Translations under genes and position numbers: made by a program
Notes under the pieces: generated by a model
Seen by the model: only the letters and a program-made list of their open reading frames with translations
Told to the model about the DNA's origin: nothing
Database searches by the model: none
In this document: positions 7,326-15,287 of the stretch, piece by piece
How positions within the stretch are numbered: position 1 is the stretch's first letter
How the letters are laid out: every line of letters begins with the position of its first letter
From: DATBGZ01 sp036557785
Lineage (GTDB): Bacteria > Actinomycetota > Actinomycetes > Mycobacteriales > Micromonosporaceae
NCBI GenBank assembly: GCA_036557785.1
Contig: DATBGZ010000089.1
Span: forward strand, 1-64,000
Direction: 5' to 3'
Length of the DNA: 64,000 nt

Positions 7326-9323
7326 ATGGACTTCGACCTTGACCGAAGTCCGCGGGCCGCCCTCACGGCACTACGGTGGGTCGAGGGTGTCACACACCGC
7401 GTGAGGGCGGCCCTGGTTGGGCGCCGGCTGAGGTCGGACCCGGTCGCCTATCTCGTCCGAACGCACCGCGGCATCCATCCGCGATCGCACGCCGGCGAGT
7501 TGCGCCGCGCCTATGACGTGGCCGAGCGCATGCACCGCGGTCAGGTGCGCAAGAGCGGCGAGCCCTACATCACCCATCCGCTGGCGGTGGCCCAGATCCT
7601 CGCCGAACTCGGCATGGACACCACCACGCTCGTCGCCGCGCTGCTTCATGACACGGTCGAGGACACCAGCTACACGATGGACGAGCTGCGGGCCGACTTC
7701 GGCGGTGAGGTGGCGCTGCTCGTCGATGGGGTCACCAAGTTCGAGCGGTCCTTCTACGGCGCGGACGCCGAGGTCCACACGATCCGCAAGATGATCGTCG
7801 CGGCCGGCACCGACGTACGGGTGCTGATCGTGAAGCTCGCCGACCGCCTGCACAACATGCGCACGATCGACGCGCGGTCGACGGCCTCGCGGGTTCGCAT
7901 CGCCCGAGCCACCGAGGACGTGCTGATCCCGCTCTGCGACAAGCTCGGCATCCAGGTGCTCAAGCGCGAGCTGGAGGACAGCGTGCTGGCGGCCGTGGAG
8001 CCCGAGGCGTACCGGCAGTTGCAGGCATGGGTCGGGCACCGTCCAGAGTGGACAATGTACACCGACGACTTCATGGCGCACGTCGTCGCCACGATCAAGT
8101 CGGCGAAGATCCCCGCGCACGTCGTCGCCCGCCCACACCACCTGCACACGATCTGGGCGGAGACGATCGCGGAGGGCTCCGGCGAGCCGTACGAGTTGCC
8201 CCGCATCGCGATCATCGTGAACGGCCCCGACAACGACTGCTACGCGGCGCTCGGCGCCGTGCACACGGCGTGGCGCCCGGTGGCGGCACGGTTCAAGGAC
8301 TTCATCGCCTCGCCGAAGAACAACCTCTACCGCTCCCTGCACACGACGGTGATCGGCCCGCAGTCGCGGGCAGTCGAGATCCAGATCCGGACCGAGGAGA
8401 TGGACCGCGACGCCGTGTACGGCATCGTCGCCGGGTTCCGCTTCGGCCGACGCGGCGGGGCGCATGCCGCGAAGGGCCGCGGCGCGCGTGCGGTGGCCCC
8501 TGCGGTGCGTGGGCGCCCGGACCACCTGGACTGGCTGCGCAACCTTGTCCAGTGGCAGGAGCAGGCCGTCCACCCGATGCGCTTCATCGAGTCACTGCGA
8601 TGCGACCTCACCGAGGATCAGGTGCAGGTCTTCATCAGCGGCGTCCGTGACCCCGCTGTGCAACGCGGCGAGGGCCTGGGTGCCGACGGCGCCGAGCTGC
8701 CGTGGGCGGGCACGCGCCTGCTCCTGCCGTTGGGCGCCACCCCGGTCGACGTCGCCTACGCGCTCGGGCCAGACATCGGCAACCGGTGTCTGGCGGCCAC
8801 CGTCAACGGGCAGTTCGCTTTCCTCTCCTCTCCACTGGCCGATGGCGACGTGGTCGAGATCCACGCCGAGGACCCGGTCCACGCCGAGGGCCCCTCCGCC
8901 GAGTGGCTCGACTTCGTACGCACGCCACAGGCTCAACTCCATATCGAAAAGCATCTGGGCGTGCGGGACGTCCCCGAGAACGCCGCTCCCTTGCCGCCGC
9001 AGCACCGGGCCGTCGTGGGCCTGAACGCGATCCGGATGGAGCTGCACTGGCGGGAGCGGCGGCTGGCCAACGAGCGGCTGCTGCACGAGGTCACCGCGGC
9101 GCTGGGCTACCCCGACTCCACCACGCTGTGCGTGGCGGTCGCCGACCACGTCATTCCCGCCGCGCGGGTCGCGGACCTGCTCATCGAACGGGCGGAGGGC
9201 CCCGGCGTGCTCCCGGAGATCGCGGAGGACACCCCCGGCGCCGATGGTCAGCCCGCACCGATCTCCCCGGTCCCCGCGCGGAGTGTGGGCGCTGGTGCCC
9301 CGAGCGTGGCCGCCGCCCCGTAG
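7326..9323 (+). CDS. RelA/SpoT homologue with intact HD hydrolase and degenerate synthetase domain
   Basis: A 665-residue RSH protein. The N-terminal HD domain keeps the (p)ppGpp hydrolase residues: H84, H108-D109, E112-D113 (LLHDTVEDT), D173 and N177 (LADRLHNMRT). The synthetase half is altered. The ATP-site R-x-K becomes R269-P-H271. The usual DD-x-x-DL(I/V)(A/G)(I/V)R stretch, with a Mg-binding Asp, is replaced by GEPYELPRIAIIV. RFKDFI, YRSLHTTV and E351 (EIQIRT) survive. A TGS domain follows at about 462-516; no ACT domain is evident. ATG 7326 is chosen because GGAGGT sits at 7315-7320; an upstream in-frame ATG at 7195 lacks a ribosome site. It probably degrades rather than makes the alarmone. 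Confidence 0.88.
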   Translation: MDFDLDRSPRAALTALRWVEGVTHRVRAALVGRRLRSDPVAYLVRTHRGIHPRSHAGELRRAYDVAERMHRGQVRKSGEPYITHPLAVAQILAELGMDTTTLVAALLHDTVEDTSYTMDELRADFGGEVALLVDGVTKFERSFYGADAEVHTIRKMIVAAGTDVRVLIVKLADRLHNMRTIDARSTASRVRIARATEDVLIPLCDKLGIQVLKRELEDSVLAAVEPEAYRQLQAWVGHRPEWTMYTDDFMAHVVATIKSAKIPAHVVARPHHLHTIWAETIAEGSGEPYELPRIAIIVNGPDNDCYAALGAVHTAWRPVAARFKDFIASPKNNLYRSLHTTVIGPQSRAVEIQIRTEEMDRDAVYGIVAGFRFGRRGGAHAAKGRGARAVAPAVRGRPDHLDWLRNLVQWQEQAVHPMRFIESLRCDLTEDQVQVFISGVRDPAVQRGEGLGADGAELPWAGTRLLLPLGATPVDVAYALGPDIGNRCLAATVNGQFAFLSSPLADGDVVEIHAEDPVHAEGPSAEWLDFVRTPQAQLHIEKHLGVRDVPENAAPLPPQHRAVVGLNAIRMELHWRERRLANERLLHEVTAALGYPDSTTLCVAVADHVIPAARVADLLIERAEGPGVLPEIAEDTPGADGQPAPISPVPARSVGAGAPSVAAAP

Positions 9324-9326
9324 CCT
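9321..9326 (+). promoter_or_regulatory. Candidate -10 box (TAGCCT) for leaderless NUDIX gene
   Basis: TAGCCT overlaps the RSH stop codon and lies seven bases before the NUDIX ATG. No Shine-Dalgarno sequence is present, so an internal promoter giving a leaderless message is plausible. Confidence 0.45.
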
Positions 9327-9333
9327 GTCCCCC

Positions 9334-9939
9334 ATGGTTTCCCCGGCGACCGCCAGCTCCGGCCGCCCGGCTGCGGCGGCTACGCGAGGAACCGACGCAC
9401 CCGGCCCGCCCACCGCCACGCGCCGCGCCAAGGCGCTGGCCCACCGGCTCGGCTACGGCGTCTATTTCCTGATCCCACACAGACTGCGCCGAGCCCTGGT
9501 CCGCGTCGTCATGGCCCGCTACACGGTCGGGGCCGTCGCGCTCGTCCGCGACGCCGAACAGCCGGGACGGCTGCTGCTGCTGCGCCACCCGCGCTCCGCC
9601 GGCTGGTCGCTGCCGGCGGGCCTGTTGCAGCGGGGCGAGCGACCGGTGGACGGATGCGCCCGTGAGCTGGCCGAAGAGACCGGCGTACGCCTGCGGGCAG
9701 AGGACCTCACCCCCGCGGTGCCCAATGCCGTGGTCCACTCCCGAGCCATGGTGGTGGACACGGTCTTCGAAGCGCGGGTGCCGGCGTCGGCCATCACCAT
9801 CGAGGTCGACGGTGCCGAGGTCGCCGAGGCGGGCTGGCACCGGCTGGACAACCTGCCGCCGCTGACAACGGCCGCCGCACGGCTGCTCTCCTACTACGGC
9901 ATCGGCCCGTACACGGACTACCCCGAGGTCCGCATGTGA
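9334..9939 (+). CDS. NUDIX hydrolase
   Basis: A 201-residue protein with a perfect Nudix box, G-x5-E-x7-REUxEExGU, reading GLLQRGE, seven residues, then RELAEETGV. The N-terminal 60 residues form a basic, Ala-rich extension before the Nudix core (YTVGAVALVRDAE). Nudix enzymes hydrolyse nucleoside diphosphates linked to another moiety. ATG 9334 is preferred because it lies ten bases after the RSH stop and follows a TAGCCT box; an upstream ATG at 9244 would overlap RSH by 80 bp. The stop overlaps the GTG of the nucleotidyltransferase gene (GTGA). The neighbour suggests a nucleotide-sugar substrate, but the sequence does not show this. Confidence 0.87.
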   Translation: MVSPATASSGRPAAAATRGTDAPGPPTATRRAKALAHRLGYGVYFLIPHRLRRALVRVVMARYTVGAVALVRDAEQPGRLLLLRHPRSAGWSLPAGLLQRGERPVDGCARELAEETGVRLRAEDLTPAVPNAVVHSRAMVVDTVFEARVPASAITIEVDGAEVAEAGWHRLDNLPPLTTAAARLLSYYGIGPYTDYPEVRM

Positions 9940-10832
9940 TCTGTGCGGTCGTGCTGTGCGCTGGTGAGGGCATCCGGCTGCGCCCGATCACCGCCGTCCT
10001 GCCCAAGCCGCTGTGCCCGGTGGGCAACGTAGCGCTGCTCGACCGGGCCCTGCGCCGGCTCACGGAGCACGCGCTGGTCGGGCCGCAGCGGGTCGCGGTC
10101 AACACGTGCTATCTGGGCGAGCAGGTCGCCCGGCACGTCGACGGGCGGGCGCACATCTCGCGGGAGCCGGGCCCGCCGGCGTTGGGCACCTCGGGCGCGC
10201 TGCACCACCTGCGCGATTGGATCGCCGGCCGCGACGTGCTCGTGCTGAACTCCGACGCGTACCTGTCCGGATCCGGGCGCGACCTGCGCCCGCTGCTCGA
10301 CGGTTGGGACCGCCGGACAGTACGGGTGCTGAGCGTGCCCACCGGGGATCGGGCACCCGAGTTCGGCGATCGACGCTTCGCCGGGGCTTCGCTCCTGCCC
10401 GCCGACCTCGTGGCGGATCTGCCCGCCGGACGCTCGGACCTCGTGCTGACCCTCTGGCGTCCCGCGCAGCGGGCGGGCCGGCTGGAGCTGGCCGCCTACG
10501 ACGGTCTCTACCTCGACACGGGCACGCCCGCCGACTACCTGGCCGCCAACCTGCATGCCGCGGCGGCGGCCCCGCTGGGGTCCCTGATCGACCCCGACGC
10601 CGTGGTGACCGGGCGCGTGGACCACTGCGTCGTGGGCGCGGGCGCACACGTAGCCGGGTCGGTGACGCGCTGCGTGGTGCTTCCCGGGGCCCGCGTCGCC
10701 CGCGCCGAGGTGCTCGCCGACGTGATCCGCCTCGGCACCGACACGACCGTGAGCGGGCCGGCGACGGCACGGTACGGTCAGCGAGACGAGGTCGGACCCG
10801 CACGGGGACCCGCACCGGAGGAGGAGCCGTGA
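9936..10832 (+). CDS. Sugar-1-phosphate nucleotidyltransferase-like protein
   Basis: A 298-residue protein with an NTP_transferase N-terminus. The nucleotide loop reads LCAGEGIRLRPITAV followed by LPKPLCPVGN; the usual GTRL is GIRL, while the catalytic-region PKP is kept. VLVLNSDAYL carries the metal Asp. The last 70 residues (SLIDPDAVVTGRVDHC, VGAGAHVAGSVTRCVV) look like short left-handed beta-helix turns, as in GlmU- or ManC-like enzymes. Such enzymes make NDP-sugars from sugar-1-phosphates. It is coupled by GTGA overlaps to NUDIX upstream and to the small ligand-domain gene downstream. The protein is shorter than most bifunctional relatives, and the sugar is not predictable. Confidence 0.8.
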   Translation: MICAVVLCAGEGIRLRPITAVLPKPLCPVGNVALLDRALRRLTEHALVGPQRVAVNTCYLGEQVARHVDGRAHISREPGPPALGTSGALHHLRDWIAGRDVLVLNSDAYLSGSGRDLRPLLDGWDRRTVRVLSVPTGDRAPEFGDRRFAGASLLPADLVADLPAGRSDLVLTLWRPAQRAGRLELAAYDGLYLDTGTPADYLAANLHAAAAAPLGSLIDPDAVVTGRVDHCVVGAGAHVAGSVTRCVVLPGARVARAEVLADVIRLGTDTTVSGPATARYGQRDEVGPARGPAPEEEP

Positions 10833-11116
10833 TCACCGCCATCGTGCACATCGACTGCGAGACCGATGCGATCCCCGAGGTGGCTGATCGGCTGGCTGCC
10901 CTGGACGGGGTGAGCGAGGTCTACTCCGTCGCCGGCCACGTGGACCTCATCGCGGTCGTGCGGGTCCGCGACTTCGAGGACATCGCCCGCGTCATCGCCG
11001 GCGGCATCAGCAAGGCGCCGGGTGTGGTGAACACCGAGACGTTCATCGCGTTCCAGGCGTATTCCAAGCACGACCTCGACGCCGCGTTCGCGCTCGGCTT
11101 CCCCGCCGCAGACTGA
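10829..11116 (+). CDS. Stand-alone AsnC/Lrp ligand-binding (RAM) domain protein
   Basis: A 95-residue protein that is only the effector domain of Lrp/AsnC regulators: ITAIVHIDCETDAIPEVADRL, then VYSVAGHVDLIAVVRVRDFEDI. There is no helix-turn-helix. Stand-alone RAM proteins form oligomers and bind amino acids or other small molecules at dimer interfaces. The GTG start sits in the upstream stop (GTGA) and behind a strong GGAGGAGGAG site. It is the last gene of the RSH / NUDIX / nucleotidyltransferase run and converges with the aldehyde dehydrogenase gene only ten bases away. A regulatory partner for one of its neighbours is a reasonable guess, not a demonstrated role. Confidence 0.87.
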   Translation: MITAIVHIDCETDAIPEVADRLAALDGVSEVYSVAGHVDLIAVVRVRDFEDIARVIAGGISKAPGVVNTETFIAFQAYSKHDLDAAFALGFPAAD

Positions 11117-11125
11117 CCCTCGCCC

Positions 11126-12679
11126 CTACCGTTGCGGCAACCGGAAGCCGAGGTCGGGGCTGATCGTGGCCGTGTCCATCTGGGCCTTCTGCAGCCGGCC
11201 CGAGTAGTCCCAGTTCAGGGCCTGCCACCGGGTGAACTGGTCGAGCACCCACCGCCCCGACTGGCGCGAGCCGTTGCCCGAGCGCCCGTTGCCCCCGAAC
11301 GGAAGATGCGCCTCCGCGCCCGAGGTGGAGTTGTTGACCGAGACCATGCCCGCGCCGATGCCGGCCCGGAACCGGAATGCCTCGGTGGGGTTCGTGGTGT
11401 AGATGGAGGAGGACAGACCGTACCCCGGGCGGTTCGCGAGCTCGATCGCCTCGTCCAGGTTGCGGTACGACGTGACGGACACGATCGGGCCGAACGTCTC
11501 CTCGAGGAACAGTGGCTCGTCCGGGCCGACGCCGTCGACGATCACGGGGTGGTAGTAGAGCCCGGCATCGGGGTCGCCCACGAACCCGGCCCGCGGACGT
11601 TGCGCGCTGATCCGCCCCACGGCGCTGGAGCCGAGCACCCGGTGCCCCGGGCCGATCCAGTCCAGATAGGACTCGTAGCGCTCCGCGAACCGGGGCGAGA
11701 GCATCGGTCCATAGAGGACGGCCCGGGTCGGATCGCCGATCGCCGACTGTGACACGGCCGCCGCGAATGCCTCCACAAAGGACTCGTGCATGCTCTCGTG
11801 GATCAGCACGGTACCGAGCGAGGTGCACCGCTGCCCGGCGGTGCCGAAGCCACCGAAGAGCGCGCCCTCGACCGCGAGCGCCAGGTCGGCCGACGGCGTG
11901 ACCACCATCGGGTTCTTGCCGCCCAGCTCGAGGCAGGGCGACTGCAGGTGCCGCCCGCACAGCTCGCCGATCCGCTCACCGACCACCGTGGAGCCGGTGA
12001 AGCCCACCTTGTCGACCGTACGGTCGTTCAACGCGGTCGCGAGGCCGTCGAATGTGGACTCACCATCGGCGTGCACGACCTGGAGCACTCCGTCGGGCAG
12101 GCCGGCGGCGGCGAAGAGCTCGTACATCGCGTGCGCGGACGCCGCCGCGTACTCGGCCGGCTTCCAGACCGCGGTGTTGCCGCAGAGCAGCGCCGGCACG
12201 AGGTACCAGGACGGCACGGCGACGGGAAAGTTGCCGGCGGTGACCACAGCGGCCACCCCGACCGGCACCCGGAACGTGAAGAGCTGCTTGTCGGGCATCT
12301 CGCTGGGCACCGTCTCGCCGTAGAGCCGCCGCCCCTCGCCCAGGAAGAAGTCGCACGTATCGATGATCTCCTGGACCTCACCGCGCGACTCGGCCAGCGG
12401 CTTGCCGACCTCGCGCGTCACGAGCGCGGCCAGCGCTTCCTTGTTCTGGGTGACGATGCGGCCGATTGCGGAGATCACCTGCCCGCGGATCGGGGCGGGT
12501 ACGGCGGCCCAGGCCGGTTGGGCCGTACGGGCGGCACGACAGGCGGCGGCGAAGGTCTTCGCGTCGGCGAGCTCGACGCGGGCCACGATGTCGTCAAGCC
12601 GGGCCGGGTTGACCGAGTCGACGACGCCGGCGACGGCCGGGGTGACGCCCGACGCCAGCGCGGAGGAGAGCGTACGCAT
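11126..12679 (-). CDS. Aldehyde dehydrogenase, ALDH7/antiquitin-like
   Basis: A 517-residue NAD(P)-dependent aldehyde dehydrogenase. The catalytic set is complete: N150 (TAGNFP), general base E251 (LELGGKNP) and nucleophile C285 (GTAGQRCTS). The cofactor loop GFTGSTVVGERI and the C-terminal PFGGNGRSGNGSR fit the superfamily. GTAGQRCTS resembles the antiquitin branch, whose bacterial members act on aminoadipate or piperideine-6-carboxylate semialdehydes; succinate-semialdehyde-like substrates cannot be excluded. The ATG at 12679 fits the superfamily start; upstream residues in the long frame look non-coding. It is divergent from the DUF6891-like gene across 124 bp and converges with the RAM-domain gene. 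Confidence 0.9.
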   Translation of the reverse strand: MRTLSSALASGVTPAVAGVVDSVNPARLDDIVARVELADAKTFAAACRAARTAQPAWAAVPAPIRGQVISAIGRIVTQNKEALAALVTREVGKPLAESRGEVQEIIDTCDFFLGEGRRLYGETVPSEMPDKQLFTFRVPVGVAAVVTAGNFPVAVPSWYLVPALLCGNTAVWKPAEYAAASAHAMYELFAAAGLPDGVLQVVHADGESTFDGLATALNDRTVDKVGFTGSTVVGERIGELCGRHLQSPCLELGGKNPMVVTPSADLALAVEGALFGGFGTAGQRCTSLGTVLIHESMHESFVEAFAAAVSQSAIGDPTRAVLYGPMLSPRFAERYESYLDWIGPGHRVLGSSAVGRISAQRPRAGFVGDPDAGLYYHPVIVDGVGPDEPLFLEETFGPIVSVTSYRNLDEAIELANRPGYGLSSSIYTTNPTEAFRFRAGIGAGMVSVNNSTSGAEAHLPFGGNGRSGNGSRQSGRWVLDQFTRWQALNWDYSGRLQKAQMDTATISPDLGFRLPQR

Positions 12680-12803
12680 CCGCCCATCGTACGGGCCGGC
12701 GCCGGGAGCTACCCGCCGGTAACTTGGCGCTGCCACGCGACGTTGTCCGCACTGTCCCGGCTGCGGCGTGCCCTTCCCGCGACGCTCCTGGCAGACTGCT
12801 GCT

Positions 12804-13415
12804 ATGACCCTCTTCGACGTGCCGGAGACCCTCGAGCCCGGTGATCTGGACGACCTGCGCGAGTACATCAGGATCCAGGTGGCGGCGGGCTACCGAGCGG
12901 TGCCGGACGTCGTGGAAGAGGCGGTGGAGGTCTTCGCGGACACCACACTGCCGCCGGCGGCGCTGCGGGATGCGGCAACCTCCGCGGCCGATGAGGCCCT
13001 CGCCGCGCACCTGGCTGACCAGGCGACCTGGCCCGCCACCACCGACTGCGACCGGCTCGATGCCGCGTTCAGCGCCCTCGAGGCCGCCGGTGTGGTCGCG
13101 CGCCAGAACTTCAGCTGCTGCGGCAACTGCGGCGCGACCGAGATCCACGAGGAGATGGACGCGGCAGCCGACCAGGGTGCCACGGTTCGCGGCTACACGT
13201 TCTTCCACCTGCAGGACACCGAGCACGCGGTGGACGGCGACTCGCTGTTCCTGAGCTACGGGTCGGCCGACAACGACCGCGAGGCCGCCATCGCGATCGG
13301 GCACGAGATCGTGGCCGCGCTCCGCGACCAGGGCCTGCAGCCGGCCTGGAACGGCCGCCACGCCAACCGCATCGGTCTGCCGATCGTCTGGCGCCGCCGC
13401 CGCACCGCGGGCTGA
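12804..13415 (+). CDS. DUF6891-like conserved actinobacterial protein
   Basis: A 203-residue soluble, acidic protein. The diagnostic central part is VVARQNFSCCGNCGATEIHEEM, after which come FFHLQDTEHAV and SLFLSYG; the C-terminal part ALRDQGLQPAWNGRHANRIGLP ends in a basic tail. The CCxxC cluster could bind metal or form disulfides. This layout matches what I know as DUF6891, common in Streptomyces and Micromonosporaceae, without known function. The ATG has no clear ribosome site; CAGACT six bases upstream is a weak -10-like box. It faces away from the aldehyde dehydrogenase gene and converges on the small membrane protein gene. Confidence 0.75.
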   Translation: MTLFDVPETLEPGDLDDLREYIRIQVAAGYRAVPDVVEEAVEVFADTTLPPAALRDAATSAADEALAAHLADQATWPATTDCDRLDAAFSALEAAGVVARQNFSCCGNCGATEIHEEMDAAADQGATVRGYTFFHLQDTEHAVDGDSLFLSYGSADNDREAAIAIGHEIVAALRDQGLQPAWNGRHANRIGLPIVWRRRRTAG

Positions 13416-13434
13416 CCCGCCCGGACCCGCGGGA

Positions 13435-13626
13435 TCAGGCGGCGACGAACTTCAGCACCTCGTAGACGAGGAAGACGGGCCAGACCAGGGCCTTCAGCAC
13501 GCCCAGCACGCCGCCCCAGAAGCTGTCGGACGACTGGATGTAATAGATCATCGAGCCGATCAGGCCGAGGAAGTACACCAGACCGCCACCACCACCGCGG
13601 TTGATCACCTTGCGCGTGTCGCTCAT
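13435..13626 (-). CDS. Small two-helix membrane protein
   Basis: A 63-residue protein starting MSDTRKVINRGGGGG and continuing with two hydrophobic segments, about 16-32 (LVYFLGLIGSMIYYIQ) and 37-60 (FWGGVLGVLKALVWPVFLVYEVL). The ATG is supported by a GGAGG site nine bases upstream (aggcaggaggcgtc). A short glycine-rich loop precedes the first helix. Similar tiny proteins occur widely in actinobacteria and are annotated only as hypothetical. It lies about 60 bp upstream of the qcrB 3' end in gene order on the same strand, so it could be transcribed with the respiratory genes, but no function can be assigned. Confidence 0.75.
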   Translation of the reverse strand: MSDTRKVINRGGGGGLVYFLGLIGSMIYYIQSSDSFWGGVLGVLKALVWPVFLVYEVLKFVAA

Positions 13627-13685
13627 GACGCCTCCTGCCTCGACGGTTTGTCCGGCCTTTGTCAGCGTACGCAGCGGCGCCATCG

Positions 13686-15287
13686 TCAGCGCTTGGGCGG
13701 CTTCGCCTCCTCCAGCGATCGCGGCGCGTCGGCCGGCGAGACCGGCGTCGCCGCCGGTGGCGGCGGCGCCGACTTCTCGATCGGGCGGAAGAAGCCACGC
13801 ACGGCCGGGCCGAGGGCACCGATCTTGTTCATCTTCTTCGGCACCGGGGCACCCGTGTACTCCAGGTGGTTGCCGGAGAGCGGCTGATGCACCTCGATGA
13901 ATCGGCCGTCGGGCAGTCGCTTGATGATGCCGGTCTCCACGCCGTGCGAGAGCACCTCGCGATCGTGTTGCTGCAGTCCCAGGCAGATCCGGTACGTGAC
14001 ATAGAACGCGATCGGTGGTGCGATCAGCAGGGCGACGCGGCCTCCCCAGGTCATGGCGTTGAGGCTGATGTTGAGCTTCTGGGCGACCACGTCGTTGCCG
14101 CCGGAGATCGTGAGCACCATGAAGAAGGCGATGGCCATCATGCCCAGCGCGGTCCTTGCGGCTGTGTCCCGGGGACGCTGCAACAGATGGTGTGCCTCGC
14201 GGTCCCGGTAGATCCGACGATCTATCTGTGGATAGAAGATCGCCAACATCGTGAGGACACCGGGCAGGACGACAGTCGGCCAGAACATGCCCGGAACCGT
14301 GTAGGGACCGAGGTGCAGATCCCAGTCCGGCATGAGCCGGGTCGACCCGTCCAGGAACATGACGTACCAGTCGGGCTGGCTCGCGGCCGAGACGACCTCG
14401 CCCTTGTACGGCCCGAACAGCCAGATCGGGTTGATCTGGATGAGACCACCGAGCAGGCCGATCACGCCGAAGATGAGCAGGAAGAAGCCACCGGTCTTCA
14501 GCGCGAATGCCGGCACCATCCGCACCCCGACCACGTTGTGCTCCGTGCGTCCGGGGCCGGCGAACTGGGTGTGCTTCTGTTTGACCATGAGCGCCAGATG
14601 CACGGTGATCAGGGCGAGCAGGAGGGCCGGCACGAGAAGCACATGCACGATGTAGAGCCGGGGAATGATCTCCGTGCCGGGGAACTCCCCACCGAAGAGC
14701 GACAGGTAGGTCCAGGTGCCGATCACCGGAATCGACAGGATGATGCCCGTCGCGATCCGCAGGCCGGTGCCGGAGAGCGCGTCGTCGGGCAGGCCGTAGC
14801 CGCAGAAGCCCTCGAAGAAGCCGAGCCAGAACAGCAGGACGCCGATGACCCAGTTCAGCTCCCGCGGCTTGCGGAACGCGCCGGTGAAGAAGATCCGGAA
14901 CATGTGCACGAGGATCGCGGCCATGAACAGCAGCGCGGCCCAGTGGTGCATCTGGCGCATGACCAGGCCGCCGCGCACATCGAACGAGAGATGCAGCGAC
15001 GAGTTGAAGGCCTGGCTCATCGCGGTGCCGCGCAGCGGCGCGTACGAGCCGTTGTACTCGACATCGGTCATCGATGGGTCGAAGAACAGCGCCAGGAACG
15101 TGCCGGTGAGCAACAGCACGATGAACGAGTAGAGCGCGATCTCGCCGAGCAGGAACGACCAGTGGTTCGGGAAGACCTTGTTCAGCGCGCGCCGCAACAG
15201 GGTCGCGCCCTGCAGGCGCTCGTCGAGGCCGACGCCGACCGAGGCGGGCACCTTGGCGAGCTCGAACCGCCTCTTCCTCGGACTCAT
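13686..15287 (-). CDS. qcrB: Cytochrome bc1 complex cytochrome b subunit
   Basis: A 533-residue membrane protein of the actinobacterial QcrB type. It carries the two haem b ligand pairs on helices 2 and 4 (MHHWAALLFMAAILVHMFRI and RLYIVHVLL...ALITVHL) and the Qo-site stretch near PDWYVMFLDGSTRLMP. The C-terminal hydrophilic tail is Pro/Ala/Lys-rich. QcrB oxidises menaquinol and passes electrons to the Rieske protein and haem b. The ATG overlaps the qcrA stop (ATGA), and the order ctaE-qcrC-qcrA-qcrB is the actinobacterial standard for the bcc-aa3 supercomplex, which has no soluble cytochrome c. It is the last gene of that operon. Confidence 0.97.
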   Translation of the reverse strand: MSPRKRRFELAKVPASVGVGLDERLQGATLLRRALNKVFPNHWSFLLGEIALYSFIVLLLTGTFLALFFDPSMTDVEYNGSYAPLRGTAMSQAFNSSLHLSFDVRGGLVMRQMHHWAALLFMAAILVHMFRIFFTGAFRKPRELNWVIGVLLFWLGFFEGFCGYGLPDDALSGTGLRIATGIILSIPVIGTWTYLSLFGGEFPGTEIIPRLYIVHVLLVPALLLALITVHLALMVKQKHTQFAGPGRTEHNVVGVRMVPAFALKTGGFFLLIFGVIGLLGGLIQINPIWLFGPYKGEVVSAASQPDWYVMFLDGSTRLMPDWDLHLGPYTVPGMFWPTVVLPGVLTMLAIFYPQIDRRIYRDREAHHLLQRPRDTAARTALGMMAIAFFMVLTISGGNDVVAQKLNISLNAMTWGGRVALLIAPPIAFYVTYRICLGLQQHDREVLSHGVETGIIKRLPDGRFIEVHQPLSGNHLEYTGAPVPKKMNKIGALGPAVRGFFRPIEKSAPPPPAATPVSPADAPRSLEEAKPPKR

